From Cellulomonas humilata (GTDB lineage Bacteria > Actinomycetota > Actinomycetes > Actinomycetales > Cellulomonadaceae): DNA of 64,000 bases. The translations under genes were made by a program, and so were the position numbers. The notes beneath the pieces were generated by a model. That model was not told the DNA's origin. It worked only from the letters and a program-made list of their open reading frames with translations, and ran no database searches. Location: assembly GCF_030814415.1 (NCBI RefSeq), contig NZ_JAUSVB010000002.1:930001-994000 (forward strand). The letters run 5' to 3'. Below, one piece after another: positions 1-7,902 of this stretch. Each line of letters opens with the position of its first letter. Position 1 is the first letter of the stretch.

Positions 1-193
1 ACACCTGCAGCGTCATCGACGTCGGGCCCGCGCCCGTGAACTGGACCGGCGGGTCGTTGGCCTGGTTCGGGGCGCGGTTGTACTGGACGGCGCGCGTGAA
101 GCTGATCGTCGTCGGGTTGAAGTGGAAGACGAGCTTCTTGCTGGTGTCGTCGTTCTCGGCCAGGACCGCCAGCGCCCGCTCGGCGCCGGTCAC
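1..193 (-). CDS. Partial eCIS tube/baseplate adaptor (CIS-tube/LysM type)
   Basis: Only the first 64 codons are present; the rest lies beyond the left edge. The start is GTG at 193-191, overlapping the TGA of the preceding tube gene (GTGA). The translation begins VTGAERALAVLAENDDTSKK and contains FHFNPTTISFTRAVQYN, the 'F-NPT-I' pattern I associate with the N-terminal domain of Afp7/Pvc7-type adaptors that link the inner tube to the spike. In those systems a LysM domain follows, but that part is not visible here. Position directly after the second tube gene of a contractile injection operon supports the call. Confidence 0.7.
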   Translation of the reverse strand, partial: MTGAERALAVLAENDDTSKKLVFHFNPTTISFTRAVQYNRAPNQANDPPVQFTGAGPTSMTLQV

Positions 194-624
194 GACTCTT
201 TCCATCCGTCGTGGGCGAACTCGAACACCTCGGTGGCCACCTTGCCGCCCTCGGCCGCGAAGCTCGGGCCCTTGTAGCTGACGGGCCAGACGCCGTCGAA
301 CGACCAGGTGATGACCGTGACACGGTTGTCGTTCATCGCGGTGATCGCGGCCGTGTGCGCCTTGGTCGCCTGGCCCTTGGCGACCTCCCGGAACCACTCG
401 CCGAGCGCGCGGGTCCGCATCTCCACCGGGCGGGTCAGCTTGATGGTGCCGTAGGAGAGGCGACCGGGCAGGCGGTGCACGTACCCGTTCTCGCCGCCCT
501 CGGCGTACGTCTTGACCTCGTACTGCGCGCTGAGCCCGTCGATCGCCGTGAACGAGCCGATGTCGTGGCCGTCGATCGTCACGTCGAACCGCATGGTGTT
601 GACGGGGTTGGTGTCGTTGGTCAT
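190..624 (-). CDS. eCIS inner tube protein (phage T4 gp19-like), second copy
   Basis: About 144 aa. The protein should stack as hexamers to form the inner tube of the contractile particle. Visible family features are the N-terminal FDVTIDGHDIGSFTAIDGLS, the 'VHRLPGRLSYGTIKLTRPV' strand and the ending VATEVFEFAHDGW, all typical of gp19/Pvc1-Pvc5 tubes. I chose ATG at 624-622 because a strong SD (GAGGAGG, 639-633) sits 8 bases upstream; a GTG at 633 overlaps that SD. It differs clearly from the tube protein at 3761-4201, so the particle probably has a main tube and a distinct initiator tube layer, as in Afp/PVC. Its stop overlaps the next gene's start. Confidence 0.9.
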   Translation of the reverse strand: MTNDTNPVNTMRFDVTIDGHDIGSFTAIDGLSAQYEVKTYAEGGENGYVHRLPGRLSYGTIKLTRPVEMRTRALGEWFREVAKGQATKAHTAAITAMNDNRVTVITWSFDGVWPVSYKGPSFAAEGGKVATEVFEFAHDGWKES

Positions 625-637
625 CGCTGTCACCTCC

Positions 638-3202
638 TCAGGCGTCCGGCCAGGTGCCGCGACGTTCGCGCTCGAGCATCAGGTCGGTCCGCAGCCGCAG
701 CTCGAGGCGCTCCCAGAGCTCGTCCGCCAGGGCGCCCAGGTCCTGTGCCGGTGGGGCGGCCGGCCCCGCCGCGACGACCTCGCCGGCCTGCTGCGCCGGT
801 GCCGGTTCGGGTGCCCGCTCGGCGACCGCCGTCGCGGCCCGGGCGACCGGCATGGGCATCGACTGGCCCGGCGCGGGGAAGCGGACCTCGGTGGGGTCGA
901 CCCGGCGGGCGATCCCGGCGGCGACCGCGACGGCGCCGGCGTCGAACGGGTCGGTCGCCGTGTCCGCGGTGGGCTCCGGGGCGGGGGTGCTCGACGTCGG
1001 CGTGCGGAGCACGGTGCGGGGGACGTCGTTCGTCGGACCGTCAGGGGCGATCACCCGGGTCACGGCGGCGTCGGCCGGGGCCGCGGGTGTGCTGCCCGGC
1101 TCCGCAGCTGAGGGTGGCCAGCCGAGCCCGAGCGGCAACCGCCCGGCGGTGCGGACCGGCGCGCGTCGCACGCTCGTGGACGGGTCGGCGGGTGTCGCGA
1201 CGGGGAGGGACCGCATCCGCTCGGCCGGCGCGTCGAGGGCGACGGATCGGTACGCGACCGGTGCCGCAGGACTCGGGGACGAGGTGGTGTCGACGGGCGC
1301 GACCGGCTGACGGGACGGGGTCGCCGCGGATCGGGCGACGTCGGCGTCGAAGGAGCGGGTGACGGGGGTCGCGGCCGACGACGGGGCAGAGGCCGCCGGA
1401 CGGGTCGGCGGGGTGCTGGCGAGGGTCCGGGTGGGAATGACGTCGCGGGACACGCGAGGGACGGCCGCCGACGTCGGCGGGGCGGTGTCGACGGGGCGCG
1501 GTGCGGCGGCGCGGGTGACGGGCGCGACGGTTCCCGTGGTGGGTGCGACGGAGCGCCCGAGGTGCTTCTCCGGATCGCTGGACCGGGCAGCCGGTGCTGC
1601 AGATCGCGTGATGGGTGTCGCGGGACTGTCGGCCGGTGCGATCGAGCGTGCGAGGTCCGGCGCTGACCCCGGAGACCGTCGGACCGGTGCGCTCGGCTGC
1701 GGCACCGGGGTCGACTGCGGCCCGCCGGGCGACGCGGACTGCGCGTCGAAGGAGCGCCGGACCCGCACGGACGGCGGGGTGCTGGTCGGCTCCGCGGCGA
1801 GACGCCGCACGGGCGCCACCGGTCGCGAGCTCGTGCGGTCTGCAGCGCCCGGCGACACGACCGGGGTGAGCGGGCCGGTGGGCGCCGACGTCGAGCGCGC
1901 GACAGGGCGGACGGGCGATGCCGGGTTCGTCGATCGTGCGACCGGGACGTTCGACGGTCCCGGCGATGGGGCGGAGACGGGCACGTCGGTCGGCGCCGGT
2001 CCGCCGGGCGAGAGAGTCGAGCGCCCGGCAGGCGATCCGGGTGAGGGGGGGCTGCTCGCCGCTCGTGCCACTGGCGTGGCGGCTCCGCCCGGGCTCGACG
2101 ACGAGGGCGGCGAGACCCGCGGCGACGGCGTGGCCGGCACTGCGGTGCTGGGTGCGACATCCGCGACGCGGTGGACCGGAGGCTGCAGCCCCGAGCGGGC
2201 CGGTCGTCCGGGCGTGGCGGGCGCGATCGGTGCCCGGAGGACCGCGGCGGAGTCCGCGGATGGGGACGACGTCGGTGGGGCGGCGGTCGGGCGCGACGAG
2301 GTCGGCGACGCAGCGGGGGTGTTCGCGGAACGGTGGACGCTCGCAGTGGTCGTCGTGCTCGTCGGGGGGTCGGCCGGGGTCAGGGCGCGCGCGACGACCG
2401 GGTCCGGGTGGGCGGGAGGCGAGCTGACCACGGACCGGGCGGGTGGCGTGGACGAGGCAGGCGTGCGACGGACCGGCACCGACGTCGCCGACGACGGGGG
2501 GGTCGACGAGCGTGCGACGGACGCGGACGGTGCCGCGGCCGACGGTGCCGCGACCTGCGGTGCTGACGACGTCGTCGTCGAGACTGACCGCGCTGCGCGT
2601 GGTTGCGTCGTCGTCGTCGAGACTGACCGCGCTGCCGGTGTCTGCGGGGCGGACGGCCGTGGCGCCGACGACGGTGCCGCGGAGGACCGGGCGACAGGCG
2701 TACCGGCGCCCGTCGGCGAGCTGGACGGTCCGACGGGGCGCGGGTCGCCCGCAGACGCCGAGCGCGCCACCACCGGCAGAACAGGTGGCGACGCGACGGC
2801 GTCGAACGAGGACGGCGCGTGGTCCACGGTGGTCGACCGCGCGACCACCGGCTCCTCAGGGGCGGCGGCCGACCGGCGCCGGCGACCCACCAGCCCGCGG
2901 CGAGGGACGGAGGCCGGCTGCGGGGCGGCGACGGTCGGCACGGCGGCGTGCGACACGAGCCCGTCGACGTGCCCGCCCGGGTGCCGCGCCAGGGCGTGCT
3001 CGGGCTCCCGCAGCACCACGGGGGAGTCCTGCCGCGTGCCGAGCCCGCGGCTGAAGTCCGCGCTGCGCGCGACGGGCTGCAACGTGAGGGCGCGCGGGAC
3101 CAAGGCCGGCACCGCGTCCCACGAGTGCCGGCGCGGTGCGGAGGCGGGTGGCGCAGCAGGTGGGGCTGCGGCTGCCCGCGCGGCGAACGGCCATCGCCTC
3201 AC
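638..3202 (-). CDS. 854-aa low-complexity eCIS protein with Arg-punctuated repeats
   Basis: Function unknown. Nearly all of the protein is Pro/Ala/Ser/Thr/Val-rich and should be disordered. It is punctuated roughly every 12-25 residues by a short [V/P]-x-R-[S/A] motif (PVARS, VVARS, AARSV, PVRRS, VTRSF and others), about 30 copies. Only the last ~35 residues look folded: ELWERLELRLRTDLMLERER is an amphipathic helix of the kind I recall at the end of proteins encoded between tube genes of actinobacterial eCIS loci. The start is GTG 3202, overlapping the previous stop (GTGA) behind a GGAGGAGG SD. It lies between the DUF6760-like gene and the second tube gene. A length-setting, chaperone or adaptor role is possible but unproven. 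Confidence 0.75.
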   Translation of the reverse strand: MRRWPFAARAAAAPPAAPPASAPRRHSWDAVPALVPRALTLQPVARSADFSRGLGTRQDSPVVLREPEHALARHPGGHVDGLVSHAAVPTVAAPQPASVPRRGLVGRRRRSAAAPEEPVVARSTTVDHAPSSFDAVASPPVLPVVARSASAGDPRPVGPSSSPTGAGTPVARSSAAPSSAPRPSAPQTPAARSVSTTTTQPRAARSVSTTTSSAPQVAAPSAAAPSASVARSSTPPSSATSVPVRRTPASSTPPARSVVSSPPAHPDPVVARALTPADPPTSTTTTASVHRSANTPAASPTSSRPTAAPPTSSPSADSAAVLRAPIAPATPGRPARSGLQPPVHRVADVAPSTAVPATPSPRVSPPSSSSPGGAATPVARAASSPPSPGSPAGRSTLSPGGPAPTDVPVSAPSPGPSNVPVARSTNPASPVRPVARSTSAPTGPLTPVVSPGAADRTSSRPVAPVRRLAAEPTSTPPSVRVRRSFDAQSASPGGPQSTPVPQPSAPVRRSPGSAPDLARSIAPADSPATPITRSAAPAARSSDPEKHLGRSVAPTTGTVAPVTRAAAPRPVDTAPPTSAAVPRVSRDVIPTRTLASTPPTRPAASAPSSAATPVTRSFDADVARSAATPSRQPVAPVDTTSSPSPAAPVAYRSVALDAPAERMRSLPVATPADPSTSVRRAPVRTAGRLPLGLGWPPSAAEPGSTPAAPADAAVTRVIAPDGPTNDVPRTVLRTPTSSTPAPEPTADTATDPFDAGAVAVAAGIARRVDPTEVRFPAPGQSMPMPVARAATAVAERAPEPAPAQQAGEVVAAGPAAPPAQDLGALADELWERLELRLRTDLMLERERRGTWPDA
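2571..2635. repeat. 26-bp direct repeat, 39-bp period, inside the low-complexity gene
   Basis: An identical 26-bp unit occurs at 2571-2596 and 2610-2635. The 39-bp offset equals 13 codons, so the protein carries the in-frame duplication AARSVSTTTTQPR / AARSVSTTTSSAP. It is a visible example of recent repeat expansion in the disordered protein. Confidence 0.9.
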
Positions 3203-3360
3203 TGCGCCTCCTCCTCAGCCTCGTCGACGATCCGGTGCGCGTACGCCAGGAAGTGGGCCCGGTCGGGGTGCTCCAGGTCGAGGAGCGTGTCGAGGGGCCA
3301 GTGCAGGACGGCTGCCAGGTACGCGACCTCGTCCAGCAGGTCAGCGGTCGCGTACGTCAG
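3199..3360 (-). CDS. Small DUF6760-like eCIS protein (Pvc6 position)
   Basis: About 53 aa. The core LLDEVAYLAAVLHWPLDTLL followed by DLEHPDR matches the 'E-VA-x-AYHFHW...DLEH-R' signature I know from the small protein encoded next to tube genes in eCIS clusters (DUF6760). The start is unclear: no ATG, GTG or TTG lies near the conserved N-terminus. A CTG at 3360-3358 overlaps the upstream TGA (CTGA), matching the GTGA overlaps of its neighbours, and GGGGGA lies just upstream. The only conventional option is GTG at 3420, which would overlap the upstream gene by 64 bases and add an Arg-rich leader. The role is probably in baseplate or tube assembly. Confidence 0.65.
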   Translation of the reverse strand: MTYATADLLDEVAYLAAVLHWPLDTLLDLEHPDRAHFLAYAHRIVDEAEEEAQ

Positions 3361-3764
3361 GATTCCCCCGGCGGACCACCCGCCAGGTCGACGGCGAACT
3401 CCTCGTGGCAGGAGGGGCACGTCACCGACGCGGTGGTGTGTCCCTCGGAGTTGATCCGGCGGTAGAGGTCCTGCAGGAACGCGAGGTCCGGCGTGAAGAG
3501 GTTCTCCACAACCGCGGGCGTGATCGACGTGATGTCACCGAGGTGCGTGATCGTCCGGGCCAGGAGCAGCACGGTCAGGTACGCCTCGTTGTCCCGCACG
3601 CGCGGGTCGCGCAGGGGCACGATCTCGTCGCGCGCACGGGCCAGGCGCATCGCGCCCGACCGGTGCACCCGGCCCTCGTCGTCCTCGTAGCCGATGGGCA
3701 GCTCGAAGCTGAACTCCGTCTGGAGCACCGCGGGGTTCGCCGCGACCGACATCGTCGTGCTCAC
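3357..3764 (-). CDS. Conserved eCIS/phage tail assembly protein with CPSCH motif
   Basis: About 135 aa. The N-terminal half contains FSFELPIGYEDDEGRVHRSG and a 'ARDEIVPLRDPRVRDNEAYL' segment, and the C-terminus has VTCPSCHEEF, a single Cys-x-x-Cys-His knuckle. Proteins of this kind are encoded directly after the major tube gene in actinobacterial eCIS loci, in the position of tail-assembly chaperones or small tail proteins in phages. The start is GTG 3764, overlapping the tube gene's TGA (GTGA); an ATG at 3752 is the alternative. With only one knuckle visible, zinc binding would need a second subunit or partner. Function inferred from position. Confidence 0.7.
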   Translation of the reverse strand: MSTTMSVAANPAVLQTEFSFELPIGYEDDEGRVHRSGAMRLARARDEIVPLRDPRVRDNEAYLTVLLLARTITHLGDITSITPAVVENLFTPDLAFLQDLYRRINSEGHTTASVTCPSCHEEFAVDLAGGPPGES

Positions 3765-4201
3765 GCCACCGCGAGGCCTTCGTGGACGAGCGTGACCTCT
3801 TCCACGGTGACCTCGGAGCCACCCGCCTGGAGCGAGCCGATGCTGATCTTCGACGGCCAGGCATTGGTGATGTTGAAGCGCATCTTCTCGCCGCGCTCGT
3901 AGTCGTAAAGCACGATCGCGGCACCTCGGCGGGCCTTGTCGATCTTGCCCTCCTGGACCTCCTTGACCCAGGCCCACCACCCCTTGTCGGTGGTCATGCC
4001 GCGCTTGAGCGTGATGTCGCTGAACTTCTGGGCCGCCGGCAGCTTCTTCATCACCGGGATGCCCTTGGGCTTGTTCTCCTGGTGCTCGATCACGGAGACC
4101 TCGATGCTCAGCCCCGAGACCTCCTTGAACTGGGCGAGCGTGATGCCGTCGACCTCGATCTGCCAGGCGTAGTTCGCGAGTGCGTCCTCACCGATGGGCA
4201 T
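3761..4201 (-). CDS. eCIS inner tube protein (gp19-like), first copy
   Basis: 146 aa, the normal length of gp19/Pvc1 tubes. It begins MPIGEDALANYAWQIEVDG and contains FKEVSGLSIEVSVIEHQENK, KLPAAQKFSDITLKRGMT and a C-terminal NAWPSKISIGSLQAGGSEV strand. These are the classical 'phage tail protein' signatures of contractile-system tubes. ATG 4201 is preceded by an AAGGAAGGGACGG purine tract. It lies 28 bases after the sheath gene on the same strand, the usual sheath-tube order, and is very likely the major tube subunit. Confidence 0.93.
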   Translation of the reverse strand: MPIGEDALANYAWQIEVDGITLAQFKEVSGLSIEVSVIEHQENKPKGIPVMKKLPAAQKFSDITLKRGMTTDKGWWAWVKEVQEGKIDKARRGAAIVLYDYERGEKMRFNITNAWPSKISIGSLQAGGSEVTVEEVTLVHEGLAVA

Positions 4202-4229
4202 GGTGTCCGTCCCTTCCTTCGCGCTGGAC

Positions 4230-5795
4230 CTACTCCTGGACCGCGCCGCCGGTCGGCAGCTGGCTCACCCGGAACACGACGAACTCGGCCGGCTTCACGG
4301 GTGCGATGCCGATCTCGATGACGACGTACCCGGCGTCCACGACGTCCGGCGGGTTCGTCTCCTCGTCGCACTTCACGTAGAACGCCTGGTCGGGTGTCGC
4401 ACCGAACAGGGCACCGTCGCGCCACAGGCCGAGGAGGAACCCGTTGACCGTGCGCTTGATCCGCTGCCACAGGTCCAGGTCGTTCGGCTCGAAGACGGCC
4501 CACTGGGTTCCGCGCAGCACCGACGACTCGATGTAGTTGAAGAGCCGCCGGACGTTGATGTACCGCCACGTGGTGTCGTCGGACAGCGTCCGCGCCCCCC
4601 ACACCGTGATGCCGCGGCCCGGGAACGCCCGGATCACGTTGATGCCCGCGGGGTTGAGGTCGTCGTGCTCGACGCGCGTGATGTTGAGCTCGACGTCCAG
4701 CGCACCGGCGACGACCTCGTTGGCCGGTGCCTTGTGGACGCCCCGGGTGTCGTCGTTGCGACCCCAGATGCCCGCGAGCGCGCCGCTCGGCGGGAACAGC
4801 CGCGCCCGACCGGCCAGCGGGTCCCAGAAGGACAGCCACGGCCAGTAGGTCGTTGCGTAGGCCGACGAGAACCGCGTCTTCTCCTTGACCCACTCGAGCA
4901 CCTGCTGGGCGTTGAGGCCGCGCGGGGTGTCGAGGATGGCGACCCGGTCCTTCTGCGTCTCGCAGTGCGTGATGAGCGCACTCTGGACGGCCTTGAAGCC
5001 GTCGGCGTCGATCTGCCCCGCCTCGTACGCGGCGACCAGGTCCGGGACCGCGACGATCGTCACGTCGTCGAGCGCCTCGAGCCCGGCGATGCCGGACCGG
5101 GCGGTGACGTCCCCGAGGTAGTCGTCCGGGGTGAGCCGGGCCGGCAGCGACGCGCCACCCGAGAGCACGAGCGCTCCGGCGGTGGGTACGCGCTCGACGA
5201 TGGAGGAGCCCCCCAGCTCGCTGATCTGCACCAGCGCCGACTCCGCCAGCGCGGTCACCACGTTGTTGCCGCCCTTGCGCGGTGTCACGCCCTCGTAGCG
5301 CTCGACGACGTCGCCGCGCTGCACGACGAGCGTGAAGACCTCCTCGGCCGGTGGTGCCTGCTCGCCCTCGGGCGGCGGCTCCTGCTCGTGCTTGGGCTCG
5401 ACGGTCACCGTGATCGTGTCACCGGCCCCGCCGGGCTCCTTGGCCTCGACGCGGTAGACGCCCTGCCCGGCCTTCAGCGCGCTGGTCAGCTCGGCGCTCG
5501 CGCGGGCACCCTCGTCGGAGCTCAGGGACCCGATGCGGGTGATGTACGCCGAGCCGCCGCCGTTGTTGAAGTACTGGTAGACGGCGTTCGGCAGGTACGC
5601 GCCCTCGACCCACATGCCGAAGGTGGCCGTGTACTGCCCCCAGTTGGCGACCTTGATCGCCTGGTCGTACGGCCCGTCGGCGGTGATGCCGACGAATGCC
5701 GCGATCGCCGTCCCGACCCCCTCGATGGGGCGCGAGCCGGCCGGCAGCTCCTGGATGTAGACACCGGGCGACCGGATGCTGCTCAGCGTGGCCAT
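4230..5795 (-). CDS. eCIS contractile sheath protein
   Basis: 521 aa, within the normal range for Pvc2/Afp2-type sheaths. The N-terminus SSIRSPGVYIQELPAGSRPI followed by GVGTAIAAFVG is diagnostic. The C-terminal half has the conserved sheath core (INVIRAFPGRGITVWGARTL, WRYINVRRLFNYIESS, LGLWRDGALFG and the last-strand EIGIAPVKPAEFVVFRVSQ). I chose ATG 5795, with SD GGAGGGGAACG, over an upstream extension that has no sheath similarity. An inserted region around residues 150-200 is rich in Gly, Glu and Pro (EQEPPPEGEQAPP) and probably faces outward. It is the first gene of the leftward structural operon. Confidence 0.96.
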   Translation of the reverse strand: MATLSSIRSPGVYIQELPAGSRPIEGVGTAIAAFVGITADGPYDQAIKVANWGQYTATFGMWVEGAYLPNAVYQYFNNGGGSAYITRIGSLSSDEGARASAELTSALKAGQGVYRVEAKEPGGAGDTITVTVEPKHEQEPPPEGEQAPPAEEVFTLVVQRGDVVERYEGVTPRKGGNNVVTALAESALVQISELGGSSIVERVPTAGALVLSGGASLPARLTPDDYLGDVTARSGIAGLEALDDVTIVAVPDLVAAYEAGQIDADGFKAVQSALITHCETQKDRVAILDTPRGLNAQQVLEWVKEKTRFSSAYATTYWPWLSFWDPLAGRARLFPPSGALAGIWGRNDDTRGVHKAPANEVVAGALDVELNITRVEHDDLNPAGINVIRAFPGRGITVWGARTLSDDTTWRYINVRRLFNYIESSVLRGTQWAVFEPNDLDLWQRIKRTVNGFLLGLWRDGALFGATPDQAFYVKCDEETNPPDVVDAGYVVIEIGIAPVKPAEFVVFRVSQLPTGGAVQE

Positions 5796-5933
5796 GGCGT
5801 TCCCCTCCGTCGACGTGTGGGGTCCAGCCTCTGCCCGCGGGGTCGTCGCGGACAGGGCCCGGGCGCCGCGCCATCGCGCCGGGCTGGCTGCCCGATCGCG
5901 CACACGTCCGTGAGAGCGGCGCAGTGGTCGCCC

Positions 5934-5963
5934 CCCTGTCCCTACTTTTGCGCTACGACAGGG
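5934..5963. promoter_or_regulatory. 7-bp inverted repeat in the divergent eCIS control region
   Basis: CCCTGTC (5934-5940) and GACAGGG (5957-5963) are perfect inverted arms around 16 bases. A TACTTT (5943-5948), which fits an actinobacterial -10 box, lies between them. The right arm overlaps the purine tract just before GTG 5966 of the ATPase gene. It could be an operator for the divergent sheath and ATPase operons or a small hairpin masking the ATPase start. Confidence 0.35.
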
Positions 5964-5965
5964 AG

Positions 5966-7897
5966 GTGACGCCCTGGGAGCGCTTCGCGGACCTGGTGCT
6001 GCAGCGAGAGGCAGCGCTGTGCCGCGTCGTGTCCGGGGTGCCACCGCGGGACTTCGCCGGCATGTACGTCGACGACGACGACCTCGACACGATCCTGCGC
6101 TCGCTGCCCGGTCTGGACGGACCCGGCCCCGAGGCCGCCGCTCCCGTGCGCGACCTGTTCGCCCCGCTGGTCGTCCAGGCCCGCGCGGCGCTCACGCTCT
6201 GGTGCGCGCAGAGCGCCGACCCGCTGGCGCGCACGTGCCGGAACGCGGCCCTGACGCCACCCGACGTGGAGACGCTCGCGCTGCTCACGGCCGTCGAGCT
6301 GAACCCGCAGCGTCAGCGGGTGGTCGCCTACGTGCAGGACTCGGTCCAGCTGCCGCGGCCCACCCTCGCCCTGCTCGCCCGCGTGCTGGGGCCGGCCGGA
6401 CCACCGACCGTCGCGCCCGGCTCGCCGCTGCGCGTGGCCGAGCTGGTCACCGTGGACGACTCCGGGCCGTGGGCGGTGCGGATGTGCGGGGTGGTGCCCC
6501 GGCTCGTCTGGGCGGTCCTCGGGGTGGACGCGCCCGACCCGGAGCTGCCCGCGCGCACCCGGCGCCTGGCGGCACTGGGCCGTGGTCGTGGACGCCGGTC
6601 ACCTCCACCGGACCTGCTGCTGGTGCACGGGGCCGACGCCGAGAGCCGACGCCGCGCGGTGGGTGCCGAGCTCGCCGGCCGGCCGGTGCTCGCGACGTCC
6701 GTCCCGCAGTCGCCCGCGGAGTGGTCGGCGGTGGTCCGCGAGGCGACCGTCGACGGGTGCGCGGTCCTGCTCGAGGTCGCAGGCCCGCCCGAGCCGCTCG
6801 CCGCGGCGCGGATCGAGGCCGCTCCGCACCTCACGTTCGCGCTCTCCTCGCCCCGCGAGCTGCCGCTCGAGGCGCTGCCCGACCGGCGGTGGCGCGAGGT
6901 GCACGTCCTCGACGGCGAGGCAGGCCCGGAGGACTGGCTGGCCCGGACCGGGTCGACCGACTCGGGCGGTGCCCGCCTGACCCGCGAGCAGCTCCGGCTC
7001 GTCGCGGGCGGTGACGGCGGGAACCCGGCGGCGGTGCAGGCGAACCTGCGGCGGCTCGCCGGTGGGCACCTCGACGGGCTGGCCGTACGCGTGCGGGCGC
7101 AGCGGGGGTGGGACGACCTGGTGCTGCCCGACGCGCAGAAGTCCCAGCTGCGTGAGCTCGTCGCGCGGTACCGGCGGCGGCGGACCGTGTTCGGCGAGTG
7201 GGGGTTCCCCGCGATCCCGTCCAGCGGTGTCGTCGCGCTGTTCGCGGGGCCGTCCGGGACCGGCAAGACGCTGGCGGCGGAGGTCGTCGCGCGCGAGCTG
7301 GGCCTCGACCTCTACAAGGTCGACCTGTCGTCCGTGGTCAGCAAGTACATCGGTGAGACCGAGAAGAACCTCGAACGCATCTTCGCGGCGGCCGGAGCCG
7401 GCGACGTGGTGCTCTTCTTCGACGAGGCGGACGCACTCTTCGGCAAGCGGTCGGAGGTGTCGTCGGCGCACGACCGGTACGCCAACATCGAGGTCGCCTA
7501 CCTCCTGCAACGGCTGGAGACCTTCGACGGCCTGGTGGTGCTGGCCACCAACCTGCAGCGCAACATCGACGACGCGTTCCTGCGCCGCATCGGCGTCGCG
7601 GTCAACGTGCTCGCACCCGACGAGGAGCAGCGCCGCCGAATCTGGCAGCTCGTCTTCCCCGCCGGGGCGCCCGTGGAGGACCTCGACCTCGACTTCCTCG
7701 CCCGCCAGTTCAAGGTCACCGGCGGGGTGATCCGCAACGCGGCGCTCGGAGCGGCATTCTCCGCCGCGGACGAGGGCGGCCCGATCACGATGGAACGGCT
7801 CGTCCTGGCCATGCAGCGCGAGTTCGTCAAGCTCGGCCACCTGTCCACCGAGAGCGAGTTCGCCCGGTACTTCGACGTCGTGCGCTCGGGACGCTGA
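5966..7897 (+). CDS. eCIS AAA+ ATPase (Afp15/Pvc15 type)
   Basis: About 643 aa. The N-terminal ~340 residues are a helical family-specific region (WERFADLVLQREAALCRVV). The C-terminal AAA+ domain has Walker A GPSGTGKT (~428-435), Walker B VVLFFDEADALFGK (Asp/Glu ~486-487), a sensor-like VVLATNLQRN and an Arg-finger region FLRRIGVAV. In Afp/PVC this ATPase is needed for particle assembly or cargo loading. The start is uncertain: GTG 5966 directly follows AGGGAG, while GTG 5924 is in frame with little SD. It is divergent from the sheath operon and 5 bases upstream of the DUF4157 gene, so the two are surely co-transcribed. Confidence 0.9.
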   Translation: MTPWERFADLVLQREAALCRVVSGVPPRDFAGMYVDDDDLDTILRSLPGLDGPGPEAAAPVRDLFAPLVVQARAALTLWCAQSADPLARTCRNAALTPPDVETLALLTAVELNPQRQRVVAYVQDSVQLPRPTLALLARVLGPAGPPTVAPGSPLRVAELVTVDDSGPWAVRMCGVVPRLVWAVLGVDAPDPELPARTRRLAALGRGRGRRSPPPDLLLVHGADAESRRRAVGAELAGRPVLATSVPQSPAEWSAVVREATVDGCAVLLEVAGPPEPLAAARIEAAPHLTFALSSPRELPLEALPDRRWREVHVLDGEAGPEDWLARTGSTDSGGARLTREQLRLVAGGDGGNPAAVQANLRRLAGGHLDGLAVRVRAQRGWDDLVLPDAQKSQLRELVARYRRRRTVFGEWGFPAIPSSGVVALFAGPSGTGKTLAAEVVARELGLDLYKVDLSSVVSKYIGETEKNLERIFAAAGAGDVVLFFDEADALFGKRSEVSSAHDRYANIEVAYLLQRLETFDGLVVLATNLQRNIDDAFLRRIGVAVNVLAPDEEQRRRIWQLVFPAGAPVEDLDLDFLARQFKVTGGVIRNAALGAAFSAADEGGPITMERLVLAMQREFVKLGHLSTESEFARYFDVVRSGR

Positions 7898-7902
7898 CCG
7901 CG

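Noticed and set aside
211..3902. Long open frames on the plus strand opposite the tube, low-complexity and sheath genes
   Set aside because: They are antisense to well-supported genes, composed of Arg/Gly/Ala/Pro-rich sequence with no family motifs, and arise from the strong G/C third-position bias.
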